The notes under the pieces were generated by a model that saw nothing but the letters and a program-made list of their open reading frames with translations, did not search any database and was not told the DNA's origin. Shown here piece by piece: positions 34,020 to 47,384 of a DNA stretch of 64,000 nt (the first letter of the stretch is position 1; every line of letters begins with the position of its first letter). The DNA comes from Raphanus sativus (Eukaryota; Streptophyta; Magnoliopsida; Brassicales; Brassicaceae). The stretch covers positions 23,101,043 to 23,165,042 of the forward strand of contig NC_079516.1 in the NCBI RefSeq assembly GCF_000801105.2, given 5' to 3'. The position numbers and the translations under genes were made by a program.

Positions 34020-34840
34020 TTCCATTACAGCAGTCATCTCCAAAGGTAAAATATTCAGGATTTATCATGGGAACTTTTGGCCCAAGTTGTTGAATATAGA
34101 GATAAAGCCACAGCTTTCCACCGGATGGATGTAAATGTAAAAGATGGTATATCAACCTCCTTTTGGTTTGATATTGGACAGATATATATGGGATGCCTCT
34201 TTGATTTGGTAAAAAGCAAGGGGCTGTATAGAGATGGGGTATCTGAGCTACAACTTCAGTGGTGTCTGCTGAAACTAGGCGCAAAAGAACTGACCCTGTC
34301 AAAATCTACTACATGATCGAGGCAACTTTGGAAAGCCAAATGTCTAATATGGTTGACACGGTTGGTGTCTCCTTCCTTACAGAAACAAAAGGACACATAC
34401 CGGTCACATTTAAGTACAAAAACATATGAACCTAAACATATGAACCTTGTTCCATGTGAGTACCGGACAATGCAATGGCATTCTGGAATTTGGTTTCAGT
34501 ATACAAAGCTGAAATATGCTTTTTGCACATATGTGGCTCTTCGTAACAGATTAACTATAGGCGACCGTATGGTCACTTGGAATAGTAGAAAAAGCCGGTT
34601 ATGTACCTTCTGTCAACAAGAGAGTGAAATTCGAGATCATATTTTCTTCGATTGTGTGTTCTCTGCAGAAGTCTGGTCTCTCTTACCGAAGGACCTTCTT
34701 GGTTCCCAATTTACCTCGGCTTGGGGAGATCTTATCCAGCTGATAATGGACACAAATCATGATAAGAAGTCCAGATTTCTGTTACGTTATACTTTTCTGA
34801 TCAGACTTCACTCAATGGAGGGAGAGAAACGATAGAGGTC
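34020..34840 (+). mobile_element. LINE fragment, C-terminal ORF2 (zf-RVT domain)
   Basis: The plus-strand frame 34353-34835 contains KYAFCTYVALRNRLTIGDRM and a zinc-binding module LCTFCQQESEIRDHIFFDC, typical of the reverse-transcriptase zinc-binding domain. An upstream frame (34077-34316; STSFWFDIGQI) is the preceding part of the same ORF, separated by a stop or frameshift near 34316. It is not the same subfamily as the two minus-strand LINE fragments (different zf-RVT sequence, no RNase H seen). Confidence 0.75.
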
Positions 34841-34919
34841 ATGTGCAACAACACGCCCATGGTTGCAGGTTCTTTGACCAAAATGATTGATCGACAAGTT
34901 CGCAACCGGTGTTTAACGG

Positions 34920-35587
34920 TGACTGCTAACTGCTACGGATAGGAAGTATGAGGCTCTAAAGAACTTGAACTTAAGAATCAAGCAAGATTAAGTATAAAGA
35001 ATAACTCTCTTTATTAATACTTAAGAACCTAATTCAAAACTTAAGCTCTCTTAATCTCTCACAACTCTTCAGTTATACCACATATTGTTATCTTCTTATA
35101 CATAGACTATTTGTTTCTAATCCTAATAGGTAATGCATCATCTAGGTAAAACTCCTAAACATATTAGCTACCCTATTTCTATTACTCGGTAGGATTAGGA
35201 TATGACTTGTAGCTCAAGTAATCTTCAAGCTTAATCCAACATTTTCCCCTTTTAGTTTGAAGTCATTTGTCAACACATCCTGAACTCCTATGAGCTCTCT
35301 CATCTCCTTGAACTTGATTCTCCTTAGTGCATTTGTTAAGATGTCAGCCTTTTGTTCATGTTTGTATATATGTTCCACTTCAATTAGCTCTTTCTCTACA
35401 CACTCTCTTATGAAGTGAAATCGAGTGTGCATGAAATACTGGATTTCTAGTTAAAGAAATCGCTGATTGGTTATTAGCTATGTTACATGGAAACGGAAGC
35501 GGGTACGTGGAAGCGGAAACGTATGGAAGCGCGGAAGCGAATTTTTTAAACAAATTAGGAAGCGGGTACGTATTGGAAGCGTATATC

Positions 35588-35621
<34 letters not shown>

Positions 35622-36700
35622 GTAAAAAACTTTTATAAATTTAAGATTAAAAACTATATGATATAAATTTAAAATAAAATATTTATTCATTTATAATAAT
35701 TTTGAAATGATTTCATACTAAAACTATGGAAATTCACATAAATTAAGTTTAAAAGAAATTTTCAAACTAATTATTTTGAATACTTCATAAATAATTAACA
35801 CAATATATTTCAATATATGCTATACCTTTAATAAAAACTTCAATGCGTAAAGATAACATATAGTATTAGTTTAAATACTTGTACATTTCTGTTCTCTCTA
35901 TTTTATTACTATTAAATTTGAATTTTATATAAATAAAACTATAATTTTATATAAATTAAAAACTATGATTTTATATTTTTTTATTTATTTATGATATTGG
36001 GTTTTAGAAAAAAATGGAAGCGTGATTCCAAAACGGAATCGTAAGCTTCCAACGTGTCTTCTAAGAGAATATTTTAGAAGCGTTTTGGAAACGAGATTCC
36101 GTAAGCTTCCGCGAGATTCCGATTCCGATTCTGATTCCGAAGCGTGAAACGCACGTCCGATGAAGCTTCCGTGCTACATAGGTTATTAGTTCTAATAACC
36201 ACTTGTTCACTCGTATTGCCGCCGAGCATGTCTTGCAACCAAATGGCTTGTCTAGCTGCTTCAGTCCCGGCCATTAACTCTGCCTCACACGAAGATTACG
36301 CGATTATTTCTTGCTTCTATGAACACCAAGTGATAGGACTTTTACTAACGTAAAATATGTGCCATGTGGTACTTCTTACATCATCTGGATCAATGTTATG
36401 ACTGATGTCGCTGTATCCTATTAAGTTCGGTTTGGACCCTGTATGAGCAAACGTGATTCCATATAATGTAGTTCCCAGTAAGTACCATAAACACTGCTTC
36501 ATTTCCACTCCGTGTGACGCCCTAGGTGTTTGCATATATCTACTCAATACCCCAACGCTGTAAGCTAGGTCTTGTTGGGTATGGAGCAAATAACGCAAAC
36601 AGCCGACATTCCTTCTATAGCAAGTAGCATCAATCTCTTTTTCTTTCAACGTTTTTAAATATGCACTTATATCTTAGGATTAACTTATATATATTTATGG
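34920..36700 (-). mobile_element. Decayed Ty1/copia retrotransposon 3' part (RNase H region plus LTR)
   Basis: The minus strand encodes the copia pol C-terminus: VGCLRYLLHTQQDLAYSVG, YSDISHNIDPDDVRSTTW, CEAELMAGTEAARQAIWLQD and, past a later insertion, RFHFIRECVEKELIEVEHI. TAG and TAA interrupt the segment after SPITWCS (about 36285-36317). A purine tract (35242-35255) precedes a TGTTGGATTAAGC LTR start at 35241; the LTR runs to about 34920. Only one LTR is in view. Pol is split by the element at 35478-36180. Confidence 0.8.
35478..36180. mobile_element. Mutator-like MITE inserted in copia pol, 9-bp target duplication
   Basis: The 703-bp element is flanked by GGTTATTAG at 35469-35477 and 36181-36189. 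The ends are CTATGTTACATGGAA and, reverse-complemented, TATGTAGCACGGAAG. Removing it and one duplicate restores the copia frame across IRTNN/QSAI. It is rich in GGAAGCG/CGCTTCC motifs, and the interior is AT-rich. No transposase. Confidence 0.8.
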
Positions 36701-36946
36701 TTTAGAGTTAAGATATGAAGTTTTTGGGATAAAATTTCAAAATTTTAAAAGTAAAAAATAAATTTAAAATTTTTAAAATAAAAAAAGTATGCTGAATTTT
36801 TTATTTACTTTTGGAACTATTTTTGTGACAAAGACTTTAAAAAAACCTATCTGAGAGAATTGCTTTAGATATTACCTCATCTCCATTTTTTGTTGATCCT
36901 ATTTATAATTGATTATAAATATAAACACTACCTCATATCCTATAAC

Positions 36947-37868
36947 CAGTGTTTTGAAACCCGATCCGGACCCGCGGTTGAACCGGTAAACCAAAATTTA
37001 AAAACCCGTAAAAACCCGCAAAAAACCCACCAAAATCCAAAACCCAGTACTAGTTGAACCACTGGTTGGACCAATAATTAACTTTTATATTTTTTAAAAA
37101 AGTTTTTAATTATGTTTTTAGATTATGTTCTTCCTCTTCCTCTGCTGATCTATAGTGATTTTGTATATTTTTTTCTTCTTTTTTTTCTTCTTTTTGATTA
37201 TTTTGTTTATTATAAACCTGTAGTACTAGGTTTTATGTGTTCTAAGTCCTGTGTATATTGTTTTGTTGATAAGTTTTAAAATTTAGATCAAACTTTCTGA
37301 TTTTTAATCACATATAATACCAATTACACTATTTTATTTGTGATTTTAGATTTTGATGACCGGAAGAAAATGAAGTGAACTATGGTAGAGAGAACCAAAA
37401 TTAGTTGATGTGATTTGGTGTTAGTTTATTTTTGCTATTAACAATTTATTACAATGATGTTTTACTTTTGGTTTAATTTGGATTTAAAGTTTAATTTATT
37501 ATTCACATTAAACATAAATATTTATGAATTTTATTCTTGACTTTTCTAGATGTCATAACTCTTAACTAGTCACAATTTTTTTAAATAGTCTATAATGTTT
37601 TTTGATATTTTGTATATCAAATGAAAATAAAATACAAAAAATAAAGTTAAGCATTTTCCAAATGTTTTTAACATAAATATATACATATTCAAACTGTTAT
37701 TTTATGTTTTAAAAAGATTAAAAAGATTAACTTTAGTTTCTATATTTTTATTTTCATACTTACTATATTATTATATAATAAAACTAATTCTTTTATTAAC
37801 TTACTCCGCAGTCGATCCAATGACCCAGTGACCCGATAAATCATCCGTACCGGGTCGGTTTAACATTG
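36947..37868. mobile_element. hAT-like non-autonomous element with 8-bp target duplication
   Basis: Flanked by CCTATAAC at 36939-36946 and 37869-37876. The ends are CAGTGTTTTGAAACCCGATC and, reverse-complemented, CAATGTTAAACCGACCCGG. The 8-bp duplication and CAGTGTTTT terminus fit the hAT superfamily. It is 922 bp with no transposase ORF, and lies about 270 bp upstream of the WD40 gene start. Confidence 0.85.
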
Positions 37869-38144
37869 CCTATAACATAATTGCATAAAATGAGAACATA
37901 GATAGTGAGTGTTCCAAAGAAAAAAAAAAGAGAACATAGATAGTGAAGAGTTGGAATACAAGAAAAGGACAGCATTTGGGGCTGCATAGTGAAATGGGCC
38001 GAAGTGGATATTATAAAGGCCTTTATTTTTGAGGTTGGGTAATGTTTATATCTTTATGCGTAACCGTCGCGGAAACAAAGCAAAGCAACGGGAATTTCCA
38101 CGGCGGCTTAGGCTTAGGTCACCGAGATTAGATTAGCAATCGCA

Positions 38145-40685
38145 ATGGAAGACGATGAATTGGAAGCAATGCGAGCTCACTTCCCTCTCTCTTTCGGCAA
38201 GTCTTCCAATGTTCCGCCGAAACCTACCGAAGCCATCCACAGCGCTACTCGCCGCACTGACGCCGGAGTTTCGTCGTCCGATTCCGGATTCCCGTCTCTG
38301 TCTTCCTCTTCTAAATCCTGGCTCCAATCTGTTCGCGCTCCCAAACGTAACCCTAAATCTAATCCAGCTCCTCCTCCCGACGATGATGTATCCTTAGGAC
38401 CACCACCACCGCCGCCGCCTCCCTCTCAAGAGAAAGAGGAGGAGGATGATGACGGAGTTATGGTGGGACCACCGCCTCCACCGCCACCAAAGGGATCTGA
38501 TGATGAGGACGATATGATCGGTCCTCCTCCACCGCCCCCGCCTCATGTAGATTCCGATGAAGATGAGGACGATGTTGATGACGACGAGGAGGAGAATCGG
38601 TACAAGATACCATTGAGCAATGAGATTCAGCTCAAGGGACATACTAAGGTATAATAATACTAAACAAATCATACTACTTTTGAATGTTTTCTACGGATTT
38701 GTTTTGAATGTTTCTTTGGAACGAACAGATAGTATCAAGTCTGGCGGTTGATAACGCGGGAGCTAGGGTTCTCTCTGGTAGCTATGACTACACTGTTCGC
38801 ATGTACGATTTCCAAGGCATGAATTCGAGACTTCTGTCCTTTAGGCAGATTGAACCTTCTGAAGGTCACCAAGTTCGCAGCTTGAGCTGGAGTCCCACTT
38901 CTGGTCAGTTTCTATGCGTCACTGGCTCTGCCCAAGCTAAGGTGTGTGTTGTTCTTTATGAATAAAGGTTTATCTTCTTCATGTCTTGTCGTCTGTGGAT
39001 TGCTCACATTTTCGTTTGAATTTTCAGATTTATGATCGTGATGGACTTAGCCTTGGTGAGTTCATGAAAGGGGATATGTACATCCGTGATCTCAAGAACA
39101 CTAAGGGCCACATTTGCGGGTTGACTTACGGAGAATGGCATCCCAAGAATAAGGAAACCGTTCTGACTTCTTCTGAAGACGGGTCTTTACGTATTTGGGA
39201 TGTTAATAACTTCCTAGGCCAAACGCAGGTATGTGTATCCCCTGTCACGTTTATCAATGAATCTATTGGTTTGATTATAGCTTACTATCAACATAATTAC
39301 TTGGACAGGTTATTAAGCCCAAGCTTGCTAGACCGGGGAGGATTCCAGTTACGACTTGTGCTTGGGATCGTGAAGGAAAGCGTATCGCTGGTGGCATAGG
39401 AGATGGATCTATTCAGGTAAATGGCCTTTCCTCTGTTTCTTGATTACATTTTTGCCAAAGAAAGCATGTGGTTTTTTCTCTAGTTTAGCAAACTAGTTAT
39501 TTCTCTAGGTGAGTGGTCTTATAGCTTTGGTTGTTTATTGATCCAGATTTGGAGTCTCAAGCCCGGATGGGGAAGCCGACCAGACATATATGTTGGGAAA
39601 GCCCACACTGATGATATCACCTCTGTTAAGTTCTCTAGCGATGGGAGAATTCTCCTGTCAAGAAGTTTTGATGGTTCTCTAAAGGTAAACCTTAAACCAT
39701 ATTTTCTGACCAGTTTCCTCTGAGCAGCTAGCTATATCAACTTAACTATTTCTTGAATCAGGTGTGGGACTTGCGGCAAATGAAAGAAGCCCTTAAGGCT
39801 TTTGACGGTCTCCCTAACAATTATCCTCAAACCAACGTTGCCTTTAGTCCGGATGAACAACTTATCCTGACTGGAACATCCGTTGAGAAGGACAGTACAA
39901 CAGGAGGCTTGCTCTGCTTTTACGACCGGACTAAACTCGAGATTGTTCAAAAAGTCGGAATATCTCCAACTTGCAGCGTGGTGCAATGCGCTTGGCACCC
40001 GAGGTTGAATCAGGTAAACATCGACAAACAGTGTGTTCCGTTCCTCTGAAATCTGTTTTTTCGACTTCACATTAAGAGAGGGTTTATATTGTCTGTAGAT
40101 ATTTGCAACATCTGGAGACAAAAGCCAAGGAGGAACTCACATTCTGTACGACCCAACTCAGAGCGAGAGAGGTGCATGTGTGTGCGTTGCACGTGCACCA
40201 AGGAAGAAATCTGTAGACGATTACCAACCAGAACCAATAATACACAATCCCCATGCACTACCCTTGTTCAGAGACGCACCAAGCCGTAAACGACAAAGGG
40301 AGAAAACATTAAAGGATCCTCTTAGAGCCCATAAGCCTGAGCTTCCCATGAGCGGTCCTGGTCATGGTGGAAGAGTTGGGACCACTGGTAGCAGCTTATT
40401 AACTCAGTATCTTCTCAAGGTAAAGACTCTTCGGGTATCTTGTTCGTGTATTCTGATTAGTGATTGCAATACATTGAAACTCTTTTGTGCTTTGTGTGTT
40501 TGCAGCAAGGTGGGATGATAAAAGAGACATGGATGGAGGAAGATCCAAGAGAAGCGATATTGAAATACGCAGATGTTGCTGTTAAAGATCCAAAGTTTAT
40601 TGCTCCTGCTTATTCTCAGACCCAGCCTGAGACCATCTTCGCTAAATCGGATGATGAAGAAGAAGAAGGTGATGCCAAAAAATAA
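38145..40685 (+). CDS. WD40-repeat protein, WDR70 / gastrulation-defective-1 type
   Basis: Eight exons: 38145-38648, 38729-38941, 39028-39228, 39309-39416, 39547-39684, 39762-40013, 40099-40419, 40506-40685. They sum to 1917 nt (638 residues) with no stop. The N-terminal region (1-150) is disordered, with three GPPPPPPP-type proline tracts each followed by acidic runs. WD40 repeats follow, visible as LSGSYDYTVRMYDF, LTSSEDGSLRIWDV and LLSRSFDGSLKVWDL. The C-terminal part is basic (RAPRKKSVDDYQPEP, SRKRQREKTLKDPLR). It matches the family containing human WDR70 and, from memory, Arabidopsis At2g20330. WDR70 is a nuclear protein linked to CUL4-type ubiquitination and chromatin; the plant role is inferred only. 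Confidence 0.9.
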
Positions 40686-41318
40686 CTAGAATGCTTCTAA
40701 GATACTTCACTTTCCTCTCATCGACCAATTCCTTGTATTATATAAAGAACATTTATGTTGTCAAAAAGATCATGTCATGGCACTTTAGAATAACGGAAAC
40801 AATATCGAGGAGTTGCACTTTCGGTGTTTTAAAGTTCGAAATTAATTTCATTTGAATTTAGTTGCATTCATACAAAGTGTATCTAAATGTTGCAAAAACC
40901 AATATTTGAAACGCAAACTACATCCATAGTCCAAACCATATCAGGTCTATATCCAAGAATCACAATACTATTTTTTTCTCTTTTGAGAACAATTATGAAC
41001 ATCAATCAGACACTTGAAATAAACAAAACGGTTTTCAAGTGTTACTGTACAACTTTTGTCAAACAAAAAGCTCCTATTGAGCGGTGATTAATTTACAAGA
41101 GCAAGAAACAACTTTTGTCTCTGTTCTTTTTCTTTTGTTGGTTTCTTACCTTTTTTCTACTGCAGTAAAATCTGAGTTAAGACATTTGTATACATCACAT
41201 GTAAAGTCTTGTGAGCGTAAAAGGGTGGTTAAAGAAGCACCCTCTTTTGCTTCTTCATATGATTTGACTTTTGTTGGTTTCTTCAGTTTGTATAGTATAA
41301 GTTGATCACAAATGAGCC

Positions 41319-44300
41319 TTAGAGAGCCCCGTTCTCAAAGCTCGATAGACGTGAGTCTGACAGAACGCTAAACAGTTGTGTGTCTACAAATAACTACAAA
41401 ACCCACAGCAAAAACTTGTAAGCCTCTGGATTCCAAAGAGAATATCCGGAACTCTAAGCTAAGATCAGGATTAGGATTTTTTTTACCTTAATGAAGGGTC
41501 GGTCTCTACCAGAAAATGAATCGATAAAACTGTCCTTTAGAAGTAAAGAAACCTGAGAGAAAAATTAAGATAATAGTTATTGGGAATGAGAGTGGAAGTA
41601 GTTATTGTTACTTTGGGGAGAGTCACTATATATGTAAGTACCCTGTCGCTATTGGATTGAACACTTGTTATGGTGTGAGAGTGTAAATCTGAGCAAAGAG
41701 ACTCCATGTAATCTCTCATTACTCCCAAGAATTTAGTCGCAGCTTCTGCCTGCAGAACATTCACTCATATGAAAAACCTGGTTCAAGTGAATGCAAAAGT
41801 ATAGGCCAATGAATTGGTAGTAAACTACTTACTTGTACTTGATTGCATTTATAAACGGGGTGTTTTCTAGCAGTCGAGCTATGATGAGCCAGTGTGGCAT
41901 GGATTGGAGTCAACTGAGTCATGAGTTCTCTCTGCTGAGGTAATGCTGGCATGTTACATATTTTCACCTGAAGAAACACACTTAACGTTACATGCCACTA
42001 AACTTGAGAATCGTAAGAGACTTTCATGAGAAGGCCACCAAACCTGATTGTTGATGATGTTAACAAGAATAAGATTAGACGTCTTCACCTTCCAATCAGT
42101 AGGTTTACTATGTATACCAACCTGCCAAAGTGGCGTAAACGCAGACAGTGTGAGCAACAAGAAACATATATAGTTCACGATTTACGATTCATATGAAAAA
42201 AATAAACTTACGAGGAACGGAACAGGCGCCTCTAGGAAATCAAACATCCTTCCGGGAAGAACCTGAAGGCAACAGAGATGAGAGTTACGACATGGAAACT
42301 CCCATTTTGATTAGTCCACTGTTTTTTCTAGTGATGCCATACTTACCGGAAGCAATAAACTCTGCCACTGAAACGGCCGAATCATTGGGACAAGAGACAG
42401 TACTATTGCTGACAAAACACCCTGCATTAGTCGGCTGTTAGTCCATTTAAATCTCCCCAAGGAACTGAATATGAATAAACTATAAGACGACAGATTTAAC
42501 TAACCAGATTTGGGCAGATTACCACAATTTGCTTCTCTAACAAAACTCCAGCAAGGAGTGACATAATCTGGAAGGAACAAAATACTTTGTTACTCAAGGC
42601 ACAAAGAAGAGATGAACACTGCATCCAACGCAATAATGAGTAGGATTTTAACGACAAAGGAAGTCGAGAAGAGGCCGTACAGTTTCAAGAGAGAGAATAC
42701 GACAAACTGTTGCCGTTGTCCACATTGAGAGACCCATGGCCTCCTCGGCAGCTGCCAACCTCGCATTTATCTTTCGGCAAATAATTTAAAAAAAAAATGT
42801 AAATGAGATGAGATTACAAACTATAGGAAAGACTTGATATAAAGTATATACCTCGGAAGAATCAGAAGAGCAGATAAATTCTTCTGACAATCCTAGAGCT
42901 GAAACAGGAGGTCTTGTATACGCAATGGACTGTAAATGTTCCAGCGGCTGGAACACTACTTCACTTCCACGGGAAGGAATTGCCAATGAATGGTAGCCGC
43001 AGATTAATTGTAAAGCATCGTTGTTATGTTCCTATCAAGGTGAGATAACCATATAACAGTATATAAGAACAATGAACATGAGATAAGTGAACCACTGAAC
43101 CTACTATTAATCTAATCTCCGTACCTTAGCCCATTCCAGAACTAAATCATCACCGAAATCATTTTCGCTGTACGATATCTCATCAACCTCATCTGACAAC
43201 ACACTTCTAGCTGAACTGCCATATATAAAAAAAGGTAAATCTGAAATTTTACTGTTAAAGAGCTGAATCATAACATTCATTGGAGATAAGTAGTGAGATC
43301 AATATCTTGATGGATAGCAATTGTGTTAAACTTACCTGAACACGGACTCACAGCTTTCATAACGCTCTATCGGTTGGATCCTAGGATCTGTACATGTAAC
43401 CTCTGGAGAAGCGTGGCCGTTCTCAAAGCTATGGGACGTTCTTTCGGGGGTAGCCAAGTGGTTCTCAAATACTTCAGAAGGATTATCATCGTAACAATGG
43501 AACACTTTTCTCCCATCTCTTTCTATTTCCTTGATCTGACTTGCATCTGAAGTATCACTGGTGACAACACTATCTGGAGATTGCGGTTCTGCAAAGTTCG
43601 CAATGTCACTATCAGATATCAATCCTGCAGCAGCGGCCGTGAGTGCCATGACTCCATCCACAGGTATTGCAGAAGCCATCCAATCCGCAGGGTTGCTACG
43701 AGGTGAAGAAACACAGCTATTCATTCTGGAAACTGATGGACTATGGCATGCAGCAGCAAGAGACATCTCACTAACAAATTCGGTTATCCGTTTTAGACGC
43801 TCCTGTGCAATCATACTGCACCAACAAGTAAAACACCATCAGTTTTCAAGTTCTTGGATCTCCAATCATTGCAAGGAATAAGATACTACTAAGAGTAGGG
43901 GCATCTTTTTTACCTGTTTAACATCTCAAAGTGTAGCTCAAAAAAAGGAACTCTGGTCAGCAAGCAATAGCATCGAGGTGCAGAAACCAAAAAACGACTG
44001 CCTCCTCCAGATGAATGCAAGGGTGACGCATTGCTTAAGACACCAGGGGGCCTCTGAACAATCTCCGAGACATGTAAACAAACACCATACAATGTCGCAT
44101 CATCTGCTACCTGACAAAGAGAATTTTGAGAGCCTCATGTGAGTTTTTACATGGCTAGTAGATGTCTGACACTGAAACAGTCAAGGGGCATGACGAAAAG
44201 ATAGATTACCTTGAACGAAAATATGAACGACGAGTCATCTGTGCCCAAATGTTCCTGCAGTGAACTCAAAGTTGTCATGATCTATTTTAACTTTCATAGA

Positions 44301-45969
44301 TGAATTACAGAAGCTCCGAGAGAAACTTTACTAAGATATATTTTCAGACCTGTCCATACACAAGCTCATTTAGATCACTGAGAGATGGTGACCTCTCCAA
44401 AAGTCGTGCCTGCAAAGAAGAAAGAAAAAAAATCAAGTTTTGAGAATCTCAGCCGCTGCATAAAATTATAGAAAAATTCTCCGTAAATTCTATAACTAAG
44501 TGAGACGGCTCATAGCTAGTAATATATACCTTGACGCCACCAGGGAAGCAGAAAGCTGCTAGATCTTTTGGACGCATCTCCACCTTCTTCCCAGGAGGGT
44601 ATTTAAAAAGTATCTGTGCATGAAATAAAAGTTAACATGAAAAGAAAGAAACTAAGTAAATGTCATGAAGCACAACAGACAGATGCCTGTAGTAGAAAGA
44701 ATATACTAAACAAGAAACAGTGAGGCTTAGAAGGGAAAGTAATATATCAACGTAAGCACAAACCTGTGGCTGCAATACTGGAAACTGAGGCCCACGGTGA
44801 CGGAGTATTCTGTAGTCAGCCACTTCATACCTTGACATCTCCATCTCCCATTTCTTCCTTCTACGAAAGGCCTCCTCAACTGGCTTCAAATCAGTTTCCG
44901 GATGAAGCCCCACAATGATAAAATGTTCAAATAGTGAGGTTGGCTCCTTATATTTCGTTTGGTCCTAAGAGCATTTATCAAATATAAAAAACATTAGCCA
45001 GCTGAATAGTTTCAAAGGTTTGATAGAACAGTCTAGAAAAAGAGAGAGAGAGAGATTAAATACCAGAAGAGCTTTTGAGGAGTGGAGCTGGTACCACTGT
45101 CTCTTTTGGTTTGCTAAGACCTCAGGATTGAAAGTGGGGCGATTATCATCACGCAGATTGCTGACCCCACGCCAAGCCTTCTGCATCTGTGTTTTCAATT
45201 TCTGGAAACTGTTGGTGCGCCTGTGTCCTGGAGTCCCTATCTCACTCTGTGCGCGCCTATGTCCTTGTGATGGTGTCTGTGGTAACACTGGTCCACTGAA
45301 GTATACGTTTTGAGATGTCTCTCCAGCTGATTTAACTGCATCAGGAGAGTCTTGCTGTCCTGTAACTTCTCTCATTTCAATCTTTCCAATAACTGCTGTG
45401 TTATCAACTTGCGTCTGCGGTTCATCATCTTTTTGCCTCAACACCAAATCTTCAGCGTCCTTTCCCAAATCCCTGTTCTCCTCCCTATTTGACACTTTTG
45501 TATCCAGTTCCTTAATAATCTCTCTACTAAGAGTATTTGGGTCGTCTTTCATGTCATCCCTCTCCGGTGAACCTGAACCAGATTCTTCATTATCCCTTGA
45601 TACAGAACCGAGTACCTTTTCATCTCTTTCCAATACAACTTGTTCTTCTTCTTCATCCTTATTAACCCTTTCCAAAGGCTCACACTGCTTAAGAGACTCA
45701 TCTCCGTCTTCTCTCTTAACGCTCTCAGATGCGCAAAACCCAACTTCTTCTTTATCACTGCTAGCTTTCAAACAACTGGCATGCTTATCTTCCAAATTAT
45801 CATGTTCTACTTCATCTCTAACCGGTGATCTCCATCCATCTTCATCTTTATCTCCGTCCCTAAAGGACTCAGTTTTAGGTTGATCTTCCACATCCATCTT
45901 CTTGGGGTATCTTAAAAAATCATCTCTACTCCCATCTCCACGACGAATCGCTAACACGTCTCCCTGCAT
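41319..45969 (-). CDS. DENN (AEX-3) domain-containing protein
   Basis: Eighteen exons on the minus strand: 45064-45969, 44764-44964, 44530-44613, 44350-44409, 44254-44210, 44110-43914, 43815-43336, 43215-43125, 43031-42852, 42770-42681, 42567-42505, 42421-42347, 42262-42212, 42121-42044, 41967-41833, 41749-41642, 41552-41487, 41393-41319. The total of 2985 nt gives 994 residues in a continuous frame. The first exon is an acidic, disordered region. Then come uDENN (SLFEHFIIVGLHPETDL), the central DENN core (IMSLLAGVLLEKQIVVICPN, PFQWQSLLLP, LEAPVPFLVG) and a dDENN-like tail (DRPFIKLFVDTQLFSVLSDS). DENN proteins act as exchange factors for Rab GTPases in membrane traffic. It corresponds to Arabidopsis At2g20320 from memory. 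The ATG at 45969 is tentative; MDVEDQP about 24 codons later is an alternative. Confidence 0.88.
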
Positions 45970-47384
45970 ATCCCTATTTCAAAACCCAGCTTTATGCAGA
46001 GCCTCAAACAACATCAGCAGAATCAATAACTTCTGCTAAAATAACAAAAAAAAAAAACAAATAACTATTAAGAAGAAGGAAAGCAGGAATATTCTCAATA
46101 ACCAAGATGATCAACTTTGAAGAAAAACAAAACACTTCAAATTTCTAATGGAACTTGAAGAATCTAACGATCTCAAAAGCCGGTGATTTCTCGATTCATG
46201 AAACCTATTTTACAACAAAAACCCTAATTTTTCCTTGAAATCGAAAGTAACTAAGTAGGAATAATTAAAGGTTCCAGCTATTAGTCTAAACGACGATGAA
46301 CACAGTAACAAAAGGAATCAGATTCAGTAAATACCTTCAGCAAAATCAATGATCCTGCGGACTTTTTTTAAAAATAATTAAAATTCAAACATAAAAATCC
46401 AAAAGAAGGAGCTTGTAACGGAAGGTTGGATAATGATTTATGGAGGGAACGAAAAGAATGCGCGGCGTGAGGATTAGAGAGAGATTATCATTATCTTGCA
46501 AAACAAAATTGGTAATGAATCTTCCTTTTTGTCTGTGAGTGGGGGAGGCGAAAAAGAGAGGTAAATAAAAGTTTGTGGCTAAATATAGAATTTTACGTAA
46601 AAGGGGAGGTTTTACTTGATACCAGGAGAGGCCAGATAGCTCTCGCTCAGGTTGCACAACACCATCTTTTCTCTTTCCCTTTTTACTCCCCTTACGTTTT
46701 CTTTTTCTAGTATTTTAGCCCGTTACGCATTCCTTTTAGTGGCCTTCATGTTTTGATACACCCAAAACCTAATTATGCCAATTTTGACTTTCTTTATCTG
46801 CTTGCAACATTATATATCTAATACTCACACGAAAAATCGAGTGTGATCCTCTTTCTTTATAGATTTTTTTAATCAAGAGTTTGTTTTCATTAAAATGCTT
46901 TGATATATCTAATAATATTTGAAAGTTTTAAATTTAATACTGCATAATTAGGAATTTTTTAATTAACATCTTAGATAAGAGTTTATATAATGTGCATATT
47001 AATATTTGAGAGGTCTTATATTCAAAATCCCGAATATTGGATCACAAACCTTAAAGATCAAAACTTAGTCACCAATTAATGAAATCATAAAAGTTGACAA
47101 AACAAAAAGAACTAAAACTTAGTCACCAATTAATAAAAACATAAAAGTTGAAGGTGGTAGTTTATAAAAGTTGAAAACTTGGATTGACTTGAACGTGCGA
47201 TGGCGCTTTACCGATCATATTGGTTTAGATGTCTCTCTCACGCGCCACAATTTCCTTCGATCTCAGCCGTTGGATTTCACTTTACGAATTTCCCGTTGAC
47301 TTGGACAAAGAAAGAGCATGAGAGTTTGAAACTTGAAACAGGTAGTATTAAATACTGACAATTTAATCAATCACTAGATTCTGA
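45970..47384. promoter_or_regulatory. 5' leader and upstream region of the DENN gene, then intergenic DNA
   Basis: About 45970-46680 probably holds the 5' UTR, possibly with a leader intron, and the promoter: the sequence is purine/pyrimidine rich and free of coding signals. A 90-codon minus-strand ORF at 46385-46657 has no recognisable domain. From 46700 to 47384 I see only AT-rich DNA. Confidence 0.4.

Noticed and set aside
38394..38672. Arg/Trp-rich ORF antisense to the WD40 gene
   Set aside because: It is the complement of the proline-acid coding tracts.
45020..45883. Ser-rich plus-strand ORFs opposite the DENN gene
   Set aside because: They mirror the acidic first exon of the minus-strand DENN gene and have no independent support.
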